A stretch of DNA of 49,345 bases, from the NCBI GenBank assembly GCA_012271265.1, contig JAAXGQ010000045.1, positions 1-49,345 on the forward strand. Direction: 5' to 3'. Each line of letters opens with the position of its first letter. Position 1 is the stretch's first letter. A program made the position numbers and the translations under genes. Positions 9,131 to 18,430 of this stretch are shown here, piece after piece. Below the pieces are notes generated by a model. The model saw nothing but the letters and a program-made list of their open reading frames with translations, had not been told where the DNA came from and ran no database searches. This DNA is from Vicinamibacteraceae bacterium (GTDB taxonomy: Bacteria; Acidobacteriota; Vicinamibacteria; Marinacidobacterales; Marinacidobacteraceae).

Positions 9131-10093
9131 TCACTCCGTATGGCAGGCGCCGCGGGCGTCGCAGTGAATCCGGAGGGGTTCGCAACCGGGCGCGTGCGCC
9201 GAGAGCTCTAGATCGTCGAACCACCCGGGCGTGAAGGTCTGCTCAAAGCCGTCACCGTCGGCCATCAGCTCCATTCCGGCGATGAAGAGCATGGGATGGC
9301 CGGTCGCGTCCGGCTTTCGCTGCGCCGAGGGGTCCCATGCCGCCTCCGCCAGTTCGCCGCCGCGAAGGCGATACGGCCCCGGAAGGCGCATCCCGACCCC
9401 GAACCGGGTGGACCGAAGCGTGAGTCTTCCGGTCCGGAATTCCGTGACGTCCGGAAAGAGCCGAGAGAAAAAGCTCCCGGCCGGGCCGGACGTGCCGTCC
9501 GCCTGCGCGGTCAGCGTCAACACGTCGCAGGGGATCTGCGCCTCCCGAGCGGCTACCCGGAACCGGAGCGGCGTCGGTTCGATCGAGATCTCATACGGCT
9601 CCCGGAAGCCGTCTCCCGGCGCCACGATGCGGAGCTCGTAGGTCTGGGCGATACCCACCTCGTCCGCAGGCTCGCGAACCTCGATTTCCACGATTCCGAC
9701 GTACGCCTGCGCCGTCACGCTCTCCTCCGTGGATCCAATGACTTCGACCTCGACGTCCCGGCTCCGGATCTCCCGCGAGAGGGAAAGAAGTGCCGGAGGA
9801 GCGTCCGTCTGGATCACGAAGGAGGTCCACTGGGGCGGCGTCGGCCCGATCGAGGGATTCCGTGGTTCGGCGACTACGCGAAGTTCGATCCGGGCGCCGG
9901 GCCGGAATTCGAGGACCTGATGCGGCGCGTAGAAGACGCCGTCGAACCGAACCTGCACAGGCCCCTCGCCGAGCTGGCCATAGTCGGGCGAGGGTGGGAG
10001 CGGCGCCGTCGGAGGCGGCAAGCCGTCGCCGGGGTCGCAGGCGGCAAGAGCCATCGTGCAGCCCATGGCTGCCGCGAGAGGCAGGTGTCTCAC
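9131..10093 (-). CDS. Hypothetical lipoprotein
   Basis: GTG start with GGGGAGGAGG ribosome-binding site; lipobox ALAAC; start overlaps the stop of the upstream protease gene (GTGA). Confidence 0.7.
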   Translation of the reverse strand: MRHLPLAAAMGCTMALAACDPGDGLPPPTAPLPPSPDYGQLGEGPVQVRFDGVFYAPHQVLEFRPGARIELRVVAEPRNPSIGPTPPQWTSFVIQTDAPPALLSLSREIRSRDVEVEVIGSTEESVTAQAYVGIVEIEVREPADEVGIAQTYELRIVAPGDGFREPYEISIEPTPLRFRVAAREAQIPCDVLTLTAQADGTSGPAGSFFSRLFPDVTEFRTGRLTLRSTRFGVGMRLPGPYRLRGGELAEAAWDPSAQRKPDATGHPMLFIAGMELMADGDGFEQTFTPGWFDDLELSAHAPGCEPLRIHCDARGACHTE

Positions 10094-11256
10094 CGCGGCG
10101 GCCTCCTCCCCCTTTGCATCGTCACGTCCGGCACGACGGCCGCCACTCCTGCGCGGACGGAATACCAGCGATGCTCGTCCACCAGCTCCCATACCCGTGC
10201 CTGCTGGTAGCCGGGCCGCTCCATGTACAGCAGGGTCGGACGCCCCCAGAGGTGGACCGGACCGGCCGGCAGACCTTCGAGAAGGAACTGGCCCCGCTCG
10301 TCGGCGAACGCGCCCGGGCCGAACACCGCCTCCCCAGACGCGTAATCCACCGACTGCACGTAAACGAACGCCGCTGGCTCACCCTCCGGGGTCAGGACGC
10401 GTCCCCCGATGGAGCCGCGCTCTTCGAGGAAGCCGGGTGCCGGATAGAGGAGCGATACCCCGATCCGGTCGTCGGGCGTGAGGCTGGGGACGCCATAGCT
10501 GGCGGCGATCGCCATCTGCGGATCGGAAGAAAGGCCGGTGATAGGCTCGGGAAGGAAACCGGCAGGCCAATCCGGCGAGTTCGCGCCCTGCCCGAGCCAG
10601 ACGGGGTTCGCGGGCACATGCTGCAGTCCGAGGCAGTGCCCCATCTCGTGCATGACCAGTTCCCCGAGAAAAGGGGCTGCGCGCTCGACGACCCGCGGGT
10701 CGTCCTCCGGCCAGTCATCGAAGATAGCCGGATCCAGTAGAACGTCACACCCGATCATCCGTCGTCCGGTCCAGACGACGAGAGCGCTCGCCCGGTTGTC
10801 ACCCCATTCCTCGCGAGCCTCGAAACCGATCGTATTGAACCCGTCGTCGATGTCGGCCCCTTCAGCAACGAACGTCCCGTCCTCGACCACGATGGAGATG
10901 TCCGCCGTCTCCACTTCGACCCACGCGGATATTCCGCGCAGCACGATCTCACGCCAGACCTCCTCCGTCAGACCAGCGTAGTCCGGAAGAGCGCCCGTAT
11001 CGAGAATCCGGAAGCGAAGCGGAAACGCGCTCGCTTCCCACCGCACCGCACTCGCCGACGACGCCACTCCCGGCGGCCAGAAGTCGTACGCCGCGATGGA
11101 TGAGCCCGGGAGCCCGTGCGCCGCCAGGACGCCGAGAACGGCGAGGCGCCGCAAGCCGGGCCCTGGCTTCGGGCGCCGACTTCTGGAACGTGTCAATCCG
11201 CGCGTCCCGACTGTCGTCAACCGGCGAACGGGTTCGGAGTTTCGCCAGGACTGCAA
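10090..11256 (-). CDS. Matrixin-like metzincin zinc metalloprotease with C-terminal carboxypeptidase-regulatory-like domain
   Basis: HEMGHCLGLQH (HExxHxxGxxH) at 10618-10650; DDRIGVSLLYP; C-terminal GSIGGRVLTPEGEPAAFVYVQ. True start may be downstream of 11256. Confidence 0.8.
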   Translation of the reverse strand: MQSWRNSEPVRRLTTVGTRGLTRSRSRRPKPGPGLRRLAVLGVLAAHGLPGSSIAAYDFWPPGVASSASAVRWEASAFPLRFRILDTGALPDYAGLTEEVWREIVLRGISAWVEVETADISIVVEDGTFVAEGADIDDGFNTIGFEAREEWGDNRASALVVWTGRRMIGCDVLLDPAIFDDWPEDDPRVVERAAPFLGELVMHEMGHCLGLQHVPANPVWLGQGANSPDWPAGFLPEPITGLSSDPQMAIAASYGVPSLTPDDRIGVSLLYPAPGFLEERGSIGGRVLTPEGEPAAFVYVQSVDYASGEAVFGPGAFADERGQFLLEGLPAGPVHLWGRPTLLYMERPGYQQARVWELVDEHRWYSVRAGVAAVVPDVTMQRGRRPPR

Positions 11257-11530
11257 CCAGCAGCACTGCTGCCCGTGAGGCGGCGGACTGCGCGCGGAGA
11301 GTGCTCAATCCGGGTGATTCGGTCGAGCGCCAACCGGTTCCCGCTCGCCATGCCTCTCATGTTCTCGCTCCCTCACGTGGTTTCGGACTTCGAACGAGCT
11401 CCCCGGCTCGCCTCGGCCCAAGACTACAACCGCGGCCCCCGGACAAGGAAACCGTCGGCATGGTCCGCCGTCGGACGGTCCAACGACGTAGGACCACCCC
11501 TCGCCGCGATCTGCGAGAATGGGGCGCATG

Positions 11531-12331
11531 ATGGATCGGAAGGCAACCCGGGCGCCCCTGAGTGAGCGGTCGCGGGGCCAGATCGGACGGCTGGTCTCGA
11601 TGTTTCACGCCCCGGGCCGAACGATGGCCGGGCTTCGGGCGTCACCGACGATCGCCGCCGTCCTCATCGCTTCGGCGCTCGCGGGCGGCATCAAGGTCAC
11701 GGCGGTGAGCCGGGCCGCTGATCTGGAGACCGCGGCGCGCCATGCGTGGGACGAGCAGAGCCGGCTGATGCCCGGCACCATTTCGCGCAACCTCTCCGAC
11801 GCCGACCGCGAACGGGCGCTCGACGGTGTGCGGAGCGGGATCCGGATGACCCGCAACTTCGCCCCGGTGCTCGGCGCGCTGGGCGGCGTCCTCGCGCCTG
11901 TGGCCGCATCGGCCTTCTTCCTGCTGGTGTTCGGCGTTCTCGGCGCGCCCGCCCGCTACCGGGTGATGCTCTCCACCGTGGCGCACGCCTGGTGGCCCGC
12001 GGCCGCCGTTTCCAGCGTGCTGACGGCGGCCGTCGTGGCGGTCTCCTTTCCGATGGCGCCGGAGCGCATGGAGGAGCCGCTTCGGACGAGCCTCGCCGCT
12101 CTGGCGCCGGAGGCAAGTCTTGCCATGGCGGCCCTCGCCTCACGCCTTGACCTCTTCCTCGGCTGGGAGCTGGCTCTCGTGACACTCGGATTCACGCTGA
12201 CCCTGGGAGTGAGCCGACGCCGGTCCCTGACCGTGGCGCTGCTGCTTTGGGTGCTGGTGACGGCGGTGACCGTCGGGTTCGCGATGGTCGCCCGCTTCAT
12301 GACCATGGCCGTCGGAGCCCCGCCGGCGTGA
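11531..12331 (+). CDS. YIP1 family multi-pass membrane protein
   Basis: RLVSMFHAPGRTMAGLRASP N-terminus and several hydrophobic TM segments; ATG at 11528 or 11531. Confidence 0.65.
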   Translation: MDRKATRAPLSERSRGQIGRLVSMFHAPGRTMAGLRASPTIAAVLIASALAGGIKVTAVSRAADLETAARHAWDEQSRLMPGTISRNLSDADRERALDGVRSGIRMTRNFAPVLGALGGVLAPVAASAFFLLVFGVLGAPARYRVMLSTVAHAWWPAAAVSSVLTAAVVAVSFPMAPERMEEPLRTSLAALAPEASLAMAALASRLDLFLGWELALVTLGFTLTLGVSRRRSLTVALLLWVLVTAVTVGFAMVARFMTMAVGAPPA

Positions 12332-13647
12332 GCCGCGCTCCAGCACCGTCGTTCTCGAGGGGCCGCAAGCTGGCTCTCGCCGCCGCGTTGATCCTCGGCG
12401 GGGGCGTCCTGATCTTCCTGAACGCGGAACCGGCGGACGAACGGCCCCGGGTGGAGGTCCAATCGGTTGCCCCGCGCGCGTTCGTCGAGACGGTGGACGC
12501 CTCGGGCATCGTCCGCCCCGGCGAGAGCGTGGACATCTCGGCGGAAGTCGTGGGGCGTCTCCTCGAAGCCCTGGTACGCCCTGGCGATTCCGTCGCGCGG
12601 GGACAGGTCGTCGCCCTCATCGATGACGCCACCCAGCAGCCCATCGTGGAGGAGCACCGGGCGATGGTCCGCGAGGCCGAGACCGCCCTCGCCGGGGCGA
12701 AGATCGAAGAAGAGGACGCTCAGCGGGAGCACGAGCGGGCCCTGGAGCTCCACGCCGAGGGCATCGTGAGCGCCCGGGACGTGGAGCAGGCCCAGGTCGC
12801 TCTGGACCGGGCGGCGAACAACCGCGCCCGCGCCGCCCAGAGCATCGACCGGACGGCTTCGGCGCTCCGCCGCGCCGAACAGGACCTCGAGCGGACGGTG
12901 GTGCGTTCGCCGATTCAGGGCACGGTGCTTTCGGTGGACCTCGAACCCGGCGAACTCGTCGTGGCCAGCAGCCGGAATCTGCCCGGGTCGAAGATCATGA
13001 CCCTCGGCACGGACGCCGAACTGATCGTCGAGGCCGACATTCCCGAAGTGGATGTCGTGCGGGTGGCGGAGGGCCAACCCGCGGAGGTGACGCTCACGGC
13101 GCTCGGAGACGGGGTCACCATCCAAGGGGAAGTCATCGAGATCCAGCGGGTGGGCCAACGCGACGAGACCCGCCGTTTCGGCGGCGCAGGCCCGGGAGCG
13201 GAGTTCCTCGCGCGCATCCGCCTTCTGGACCCCCCGGCTTCGGTTCGGCCCTCGATGAGCGCCCAGGCGCGCATCGAGACACGGCGCCGCGACGGGGTGC
13301 TCGCTGTCCCGATCGGGGCGCTGATCCGGCGCTTCGCGGATGATGGCGAGGGAAGACGGTTGGTCTCGTTGTCCTTCGGCGCCGACGGCGGCCAACTTTC
13401 CGGGAACACCGCGCGGCGGGCCGGGGGCTCCGACCCGTCCGGCGAGGAAGGGGCCGGCAGTTGGCAGGTGGCGTTCGTGCTCGAGAACGGGCGAGTCGGG
13501 GAGCGGCGGGTGGCAACCGGCCTCTCCGACCTGCTCGAGGTCGAGGTCACCGAAGGCCTTGCCGGCGGGGACCGGGTGGTCGTGGGCCCGCCATTCACCC
13601 TGCGCGGGCTGCAGGACGGGGACGAGGTCGTCGCGGACGAGCGTTGA
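12328..13647 (+). CDS. HlyD/MacA-type efflux RND periplasmic adaptor subunit
   Basis: VEVQSVAPRAFVETVDASGIVRPGESVDISAEVVGRL...VRSPIQGTVLSVDLEPGELV; GTG start overlaps the previous stop (GTGA). Confidence 0.85.
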   Translation: MSRAPAPSFSRGRKLALAAALILGGGVLIFLNAEPADERPRVEVQSVAPRAFVETVDASGIVRPGESVDISAEVVGRLLEALVRPGDSVARGQVVALIDDATQQPIVEEHRAMVREAETALAGAKIEEEDAQREHERALELHAEGIVSARDVEQAQVALDRAANNRARAAQSIDRTASALRRAEQDLERTVVRSPIQGTVLSVDLEPGELVVASSRNLPGSKIMTLGTDAELIVEADIPEVDVVRVAEGQPAEVTLTALGDGVTIQGEVIEIQRVGQRDETRRFGGAGPGAEFLARIRLLDPPASVRPSMSAQARIETRRRDGVLAVPIGALIRRFADDGEGRRLVSLSFGADGGQLSGNTARRAGGSDPSGEEGAGSWQVAFVLENGRVGERRVATGLSDLLEVEVTEGLAGGDRVVVGPPFTLRGLQDGDEVVADER

Positions 13648-14858
13648 TTCGCGAGAACCTCCGGATGGGGTTCCTTTCCATCCGCCGCAATCCCCTCCGC
13701 TCGATGCTGTGCACCCTCGGGGTCGCCATAGGCATCGCCTCGGTGGTGGCCGTCGCTTCGGTCGCCGACGGCCTCACGCAGTCCATCGCGCGCGAGTTCG
13801 GGGAGGTGGGGGCCGGGCACATCACGGTGATGTGGATGCCGCCCCGGGACGACGTCGTGCGGCGCCGCTCCTTCCTGACCGTGGAGGATGGCGAGGCGGC
13901 GTTTCGGGAAGCGCCGGCGGTCGCCGCCTTCGATCCGGTCATGACGCTCCGCCCCACCCTCCGCCTGGGTGACGAGGAAGTCGAGGTCGAGACGAACGGC
14001 GTGGGTCTTTCCCACCTTGATGTTTCCGGCAAGACGCTCTCCTCCGGGCGCTTCTTCAACCTGGACGACATCCGCCGCCGGACCCGGGCCGCGGTCCTCG
14101 GAGCGGAGGTCATGGACCTGGTCGGAGGCACGACCTGGGGCCCGGTGGGGGAACGGCTGCTGATTGGCGGCGTCCTGTTCACGGTGGTGGGGGTCCTCGA
14201 AGAGAAGGAACGCGGTCTCTTCGGGGGAGACCCGAACGAGACGGTGCTCATCCCGATCACGACGGCCGAGGACCGGTTCGCCGAAGGCCGGGCAACGCCG
14301 ATCACGCTGAACTACCTGGCGCGCTCGCTGGACGAAGTGGAGCTGGCCGAGGAGCAGCTTCGTGAGGGCCTCCGCCGGGCGCGAGGCCTGCCGGACGCCG
14401 CGGAGGACGATTTTCAGATCCTGGCGATGGACGCGCTGCTGGGCTCGGTCCGCGGGGTTCTCGTTTCGGTCGTCCTGGTGGGGCTCGCCCTCGCGGCGAT
14501 CAGCCTCCTCGCCGGCGGTGTCGGAGTGATGAACGTGATGCTCGTTGTTGTCCGCGAACGCAGTCGGGAGATCGGCATCCGGAAGGCCATCGGAGCCGGC
14601 AACAGCCACCTGGTGGCCCAGTTCCTCATCGAGTCGGTGCTGCTGTCCCTCGCCGGAGGGGCCCTCGGAGCGACGATCGGCGCCGCGCTGCGGCTCCTCG
14701 CCCCGGCCTTCGTGCCCGAATTGCCGCTTGGCCCGCCCCCGCTCTACGCCTTTGCCGTCGCCTTCGGGTTCTCGGTGTCGGTCGGGGTGGTGTTCGGGCT
14801 CTATCCGGCCGTCGTCGCCGCCCGGCGCGACGCCTGGGAGTCGATCCGGGCCGAATAG
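13644..14858 (+). CDS. MacB-type ABC transporter permease (FtsX domain)
   Basis: SIRRNPLRSMLCTLGVAIGIASVVAVASVADG...GGVGVMNVMLVVVRERSREIGIRKAIGA; TTG start overlapping the upstream stop, or ATG at 13665. Confidence 0.9.
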   Translation: MIRENLRMGFLSIRRNPLRSMLCTLGVAIGIASVVAVASVADGLTQSIAREFGEVGAGHITVMWMPPRDDVVRRRSFLTVEDGEAAFREAPAVAAFDPVMTLRPTLRLGDEEVEVETNGVGLSHLDVSGKTLSSGRFFNLDDIRRRTRAAVLGAEVMDLVGGTTWGPVGERLLIGGVLFTVVGVLEEKERGLFGGDPNETVLIPITTAEDRFAEGRATPITLNYLARSLDEVELAEEQLREGLRRARGLPDAAEDDFQILAMDALLGSVRGVLVSVVLVGLALAAISLLAGGVGVMNVMLVVVRERSREIGIRKAIGAGNSHLVAQFLIESVLLSLAGGALGATIGAALRLLAPAFVPELPLGPPPLYAFAVAFGFSVSVGVVFGLYPAVVAARRDAWESIRAE

Positions 14859-14875
14859 CGGGCGTCCTTCAGCCC

Positions 14876-15115
14876 CCGGACGCACGGAGCGGCGGCTCCA
14901 TGGAGCGCCGGCGTCCTCGCCGGCCTGCGCCACACCCTCGATCCCTGAACCAGTCTCGTGCCCACCGCGCCGCCGTGCCGACCGACCCTGGGCCGGTGAG
15001 GACACCGGCGCTCCATGCGGGCACTGGCCGGTGAGGGCACCGGCGCTCCAGGACTGGCGCGCCCTGACGTACGGAGCGTCGGCCCCATGGAGCGCCGTAG
15101 CGGGGCGTCAGCGCT
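14876..15115. repeat. Palindromic repeat cluster B at a convergent gene junction
   Basis: CCATGGAGCGCCGGCGTCCTCGCCGGCCTGCGCC and inverse GGCCGGTGAGGACACCGGCGCTCC / GGCCGGTGAGGGCACCGGCGCTCC. Confidence 0.85.
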
Positions 15116-15125
15116 CGGCCGGACG

Positions 15126-16700
15126 TCAGCGGCCCTTGCGTGGCATCTTCCGGTCGGCGGTCGCCGCGTGCCAGGCGAACGCGGCAACCACGACGGCGTT
15201 CTTCTTGAGGTCCTCGACCGGTAGGGTGTCGTAGAAATCCAGGTTCGTGTGGCCACCGGTTCCGCCGACCCGGGCCTGGAGGAACTGGAACGCCGGCAGG
15301 CCGGCCTGGTCGAAGGGCACGTGATCGGTGCTGCCCACGCTTCCGGGGGCCAGCGTGGTCATCCCGAAGTCCCGAAACGACGCCATCCAGACCTCGAACG
15401 GAAGGCGGGCGGCTTCGTTGCCCTGAAGCCAGATGCCCCGGTATCCGCCCGGTCCGTAGTCCTGGTTGAAGTAGACGGAGAGGTTTTCGTAGTCGGGTCC
15501 TGCACCCACCTCCGGGTCCATCGGGTCGCCGAAATGGCGGCGGACGTAGGCGCGGGAACCGTAGAGGCCCTGCTCCTCGCCGGACCAGAGCGCCACCCGA
15601 ATCGTCCGCCTCGGCGCTGCGCCCACCGTTGTCAGGATGCGCATCGCCTCGAGCATGACGGCCACGCCGGAGGAGTTGTCGCTGGCATTGGGACTCGCAT
15701 GCCAGGTGTCGAAGTGGGCGCCGATCATGACCAGCTCATGAGCCAGGTCGGAACCGGGAATCTCCGCCAGCACGTTCCTTGCCTCGGTGGGTCCGGCGCC
15801 GTGGAGGTTCCGCACTTCGACCGCGATCCGCGCCGGAACGCCGCGCCGAAGAATGCGGTACAACCGGTTGTAGTGCCCCGGGGTCACCGCGAGAATCGGG
15901 ACCGAGGCGAGGGTGGCTTCCCGGTCCCACATGTCCACCTTGGCGCCGGGCCGGGCAAAGCCGCGGACCGCGCCGGGCCAGCCGCTCCGGGACTCGAGAA
16001 CGACGGCCGCGCCTTCGTCCACCAGGAACTCCAGCTTCTCCGCCGGCGTCAGCAGGTCGGCGTTCCGAGGCGCTCCGTCGTGGGCCGGCTCGAACACCGG
16101 ATCCGGCGCCGCGGGGGGAACGACCGCTTCGGCGAGACGGCGCATCTCCTCGTCGCTGCGCCGCGGGACGCCGGTCGCGAAGATCTCCCGGTTGATTCGC
16201 GCCGGCGGGGTCGAGAGGACCGCCTTGCCTCGCAGCCTGCCGCGAAGCGGCTTCAGATCGCTTCGGGTGTGCACGTCGGCGATCACCACGTCGAGCGTGA
16301 GGGGGCCGTCGGTGCCCGGAGTGTGGGCGATCGGGTAGCCGACCATGCGCTGGTAGGCGGGCTCGACCAGGTGAAGAGAGGCGAACTCGTTGTCCCAGCT
16401 CGCCCCGTAGTTCATGAACGGCTCACGGCTCACGTTCTCGAGCCCCATCTCGCTCAGATGGCCGACGACCCAGCGCTGCGCCCGGTCCATCGCCAGGGAA
16501 TTCGTGAGGCGTCCCCCGAGAACGTCGGTCATGTAGGAAAGGGTGTCGGGCAGGCGCGACCGGTGGAGCCCTTCTTCGCGGATCCGGGCCACCATGCCCC
16601 GGTCCACGACCCAGACGTCCTGCGCCGCCGCCGCCGCGGCGAGCACAAGAAGGACCGCGGCGAACGCCGGCGCGCGCATCCTCTGCGATTGGATCTCCAT
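15126..16700 (-). CDS. M28 family zinc peptidase (exported)
   Basis: Signal peptide; MIGAHFDTWHASPNASDNSSGVAVMLEAMRIL, WSGEEQGLYGSRAYV; AGGAGG ribosome-binding site before ATG. Confidence 0.9.
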   Translation of the reverse strand: MEIQSQRMRAPAFAAVLLVLAAAAAAQDVWVVDRGMVARIREEGLHRSRLPDTLSYMTDVLGGRLTNSLAMDRAQRWVVGHLSEMGLENVSREPFMNYGASWDNEFASLHLVEPAYQRMVGYPIAHTPGTDGPLTLDVVIADVHTRSDLKPLRGRLRGKAVLSTPPARINREIFATGVPRRSDEEMRRLAEAVVPPAAPDPVFEPAHDGAPRNADLLTPAEKLEFLVDEGAAVVLESRSGWPGAVRGFARPGAKVDMWDREATLASVPILAVTPGHYNRLYRILRRGVPARIAVEVRNLHGAGPTEARNVLAEIPGSDLAHELVMIGAHFDTWHASPNASDNSSGVAVMLEAMRILTTVGAAPRRTIRVALWSGEEQGLYGSRAYVRRHFGDPMDPEVGAGPDYENLSVYFNQDYGPGGYRGIWLQGNEAARLPFEVWMASFRDFGMTTLAPGSVGSTDHVPFDQAGLPAFQFLQARVGGTGGHTNLDFYDTLPVEDLKKNAVVVAAFAWHAATADRKMPRKGR

Positions 16701-16750
16701 CGGAACCTCCTGCTGAAACCGGCCCATCGTATTCGCGCGCCCCGGTCGCC

Positions 16751-18430
16751 CTACCGAGGGCGATGAAGGGTGATTCTCGTGTCCGGAAGCGGGGCCGGGT
16801 GGGAGGTCCGGGTTCCGTCCGGCCAGAGGACCCGGATGCCGGTCATCTGCGCGCCTTCCGGCAGGCCGAAGTGGACGATCGGCTCGTTGCTTGCCAGGTA
16901 GCCGGCCTCCGGGTTCAGGGGACGGACCACGGCGCCCAGGTTCGTTTCAAGAGTCACGACCGCCCCGAAGCTCGGGCGGCCCTCTTCCCGCGGCTTCACG
17001 ATCAGGTAGCCCCCGAGGCGAACCGAGCGGTTCTCGAAGAGACGAGCCGGCCCCCCGACCTCCGTCGTCACCAGGTCGAGGTCGCCGTCGCGGTCCCAGT
17101 CGCCGGTCACCAGCGCCCTTCCCACGACCGGCCGATCGGTGAATCCGTTCACTGCCACCTCGACGAAACTCCCGGCCCCGTCGCCCGTGAAGACCTGGGC
17201 CGGCTCGGCGTAGGCGTCGAGGCCCCCGGTGCGGGAAATGCCGCCCTCCATGGCCACCGCGCCGTTCACCAGAGCCAGATCCAGGTCCCCGTCGTTCTCG
17301 ATATCCAGAAAGCCCACACCGAAGCCCGTGAGAGGGAGACTCGGGAGCGCCAGGCCTGCGGCCGGAGTGTCGTCCACGAACCCGGCGCCGACATTCCGGT
17401 AGAGCGTGTTCGTCTGGGCGCGGAGGTGGGTCACAAAGAGATCGAGGTCGAGGTCCCCGTCCGGGTCCCCGAGGACCACGCCCATCCCCGCTTCGGGGCG
17501 CCCCTGCCCGTTCATCGCCGTGCCAAGAAGGAGCGCCACGTCCTCGAACGTGCCGTCCGGCTGCGCTTCCCAGAGCACATTCGGTTCGCCGTCGTTCGCC
17601 ACGTAGAAGTCCGGCCGGCCGTCCCCGGTGAAGTCGTGGCAGATCACTCCGAGCGCCGGCCGACGCAGCGCGGCGATGCCTCGCCGGATGGACACATCTT
17701 CGAAGTTGCCGCCACCTCGGTTCTCGTAGAGCGAATCCCTCACATAGGGCAGGCTCTGCGGCGAGCAGAAGTCGGGCTCACCGGAAGCGGAGACGCACTC
17801 CTTGCCCGGTTCGGGAACGAGGTAGCCGCCAACGTAGAGGTCGAGGTCGGAATCGCCGTCGAAGTCACAGAACGCCGCCGCCGTCGACCACGACGCCGTC
17901 TCCGGAAAGGCGGCTCGCGTGAACCGTTCCGCTTCGCCCAGATACAGGGCATCGGGGCCCAGGTTCGAGACGAAGACATCGGGATCGCCGTCGCCGTCCA
18001 CGTCCCCGACGGCCACCCCGACGCCGTAGCCGGAATCTCGAAGCCCGCTCGCTTCGGAAGCGTCGCGGACGGTGCCGTCCGGCTGCTGCAGGTAGAGCCG
18101 ATTCCCGGGCAGCCCGTCCACTCCGGCAACCGAACGGTGCTCGGGAAGCGGCCCCGCCTGGATCAGGTAGAGATCGAGGCGCCCGTCTCCGTTTGCGTCG
18201 AAGAGCGCCGCACCGGCGCCCATGATGGCCGGTAGTGGAAATCCCTCCAGCGCCCGGCCGCTGAGATTGCCCGGATCGTGGACGAACCGGACCCCGCGCT
18301 CGCCGGTGATCTCGACCAGCCGGATCGCATGCTCGACCTGAAGGGCTCCCGCGGCGTTCCCGCCACCCAGCAGCGGGAACACCAGGACGAGCACCGCAGC
18401 GCGACCGGGCGCGCCACCGCGCCGGATCAA
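16751..18430 (-). CDS. CRTAC1 family / FG-GAP (VCBS) repeat protein
   Basis: Repeated DxDGDGxxDLxxx motifs (DANGDGRLDLYLIQ, DVDGDGDPDVFVSN, DFDGDSDLDLYVGG); TTG start in a TTGA overlap with the upstream TPR gene. Confidence 0.85.
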   Translation of the reverse strand: MIRRGGAPGRAAVLVLVFPLLGGGNAAGALQVEHAIRLVEITGERGVRFVHDPGNLSGRALEGFPLPAIMGAGAALFDANGDGRLDLYLIQAGPLPEHRSVAGVDGLPGNRLYLQQPDGTVRDASEASGLRDSGYGVGVAVGDVDGDGDPDVFVSNLGPDALYLGEAERFTRAAFPETASWSTAAAFCDFDGDSDLDLYVGGYLVPEPGKECVSASGEPDFCSPQSLPYVRDSLYENRGGGNFEDVSIRRGIAALRRPALGVICHDFTGDGRPDFYVANDGEPNVLWEAQPDGTFEDVALLLGTAMNGQGRPEAGMGVVLGDPDGDLDLDLFVTHLRAQTNTLYRNVGAGFVDDTPAAGLALPSLPLTGFGVGFLDIENDGDLDLALVNGAVAMEGGISRTGGLDAYAEPAQVFTGDGAGSFVEVAVNGFTDRPVVGRALVTGDWDRDGDLDLVTTEVGGPARLFENRSVRLGGYLIVKPREEGRPSFGAVVTLETNLGAVVRPLNPEAGYLASNEPIVHFGLPEGAQMTGIRVLWPDGTRTSHPAPLPDTRITLHRPR

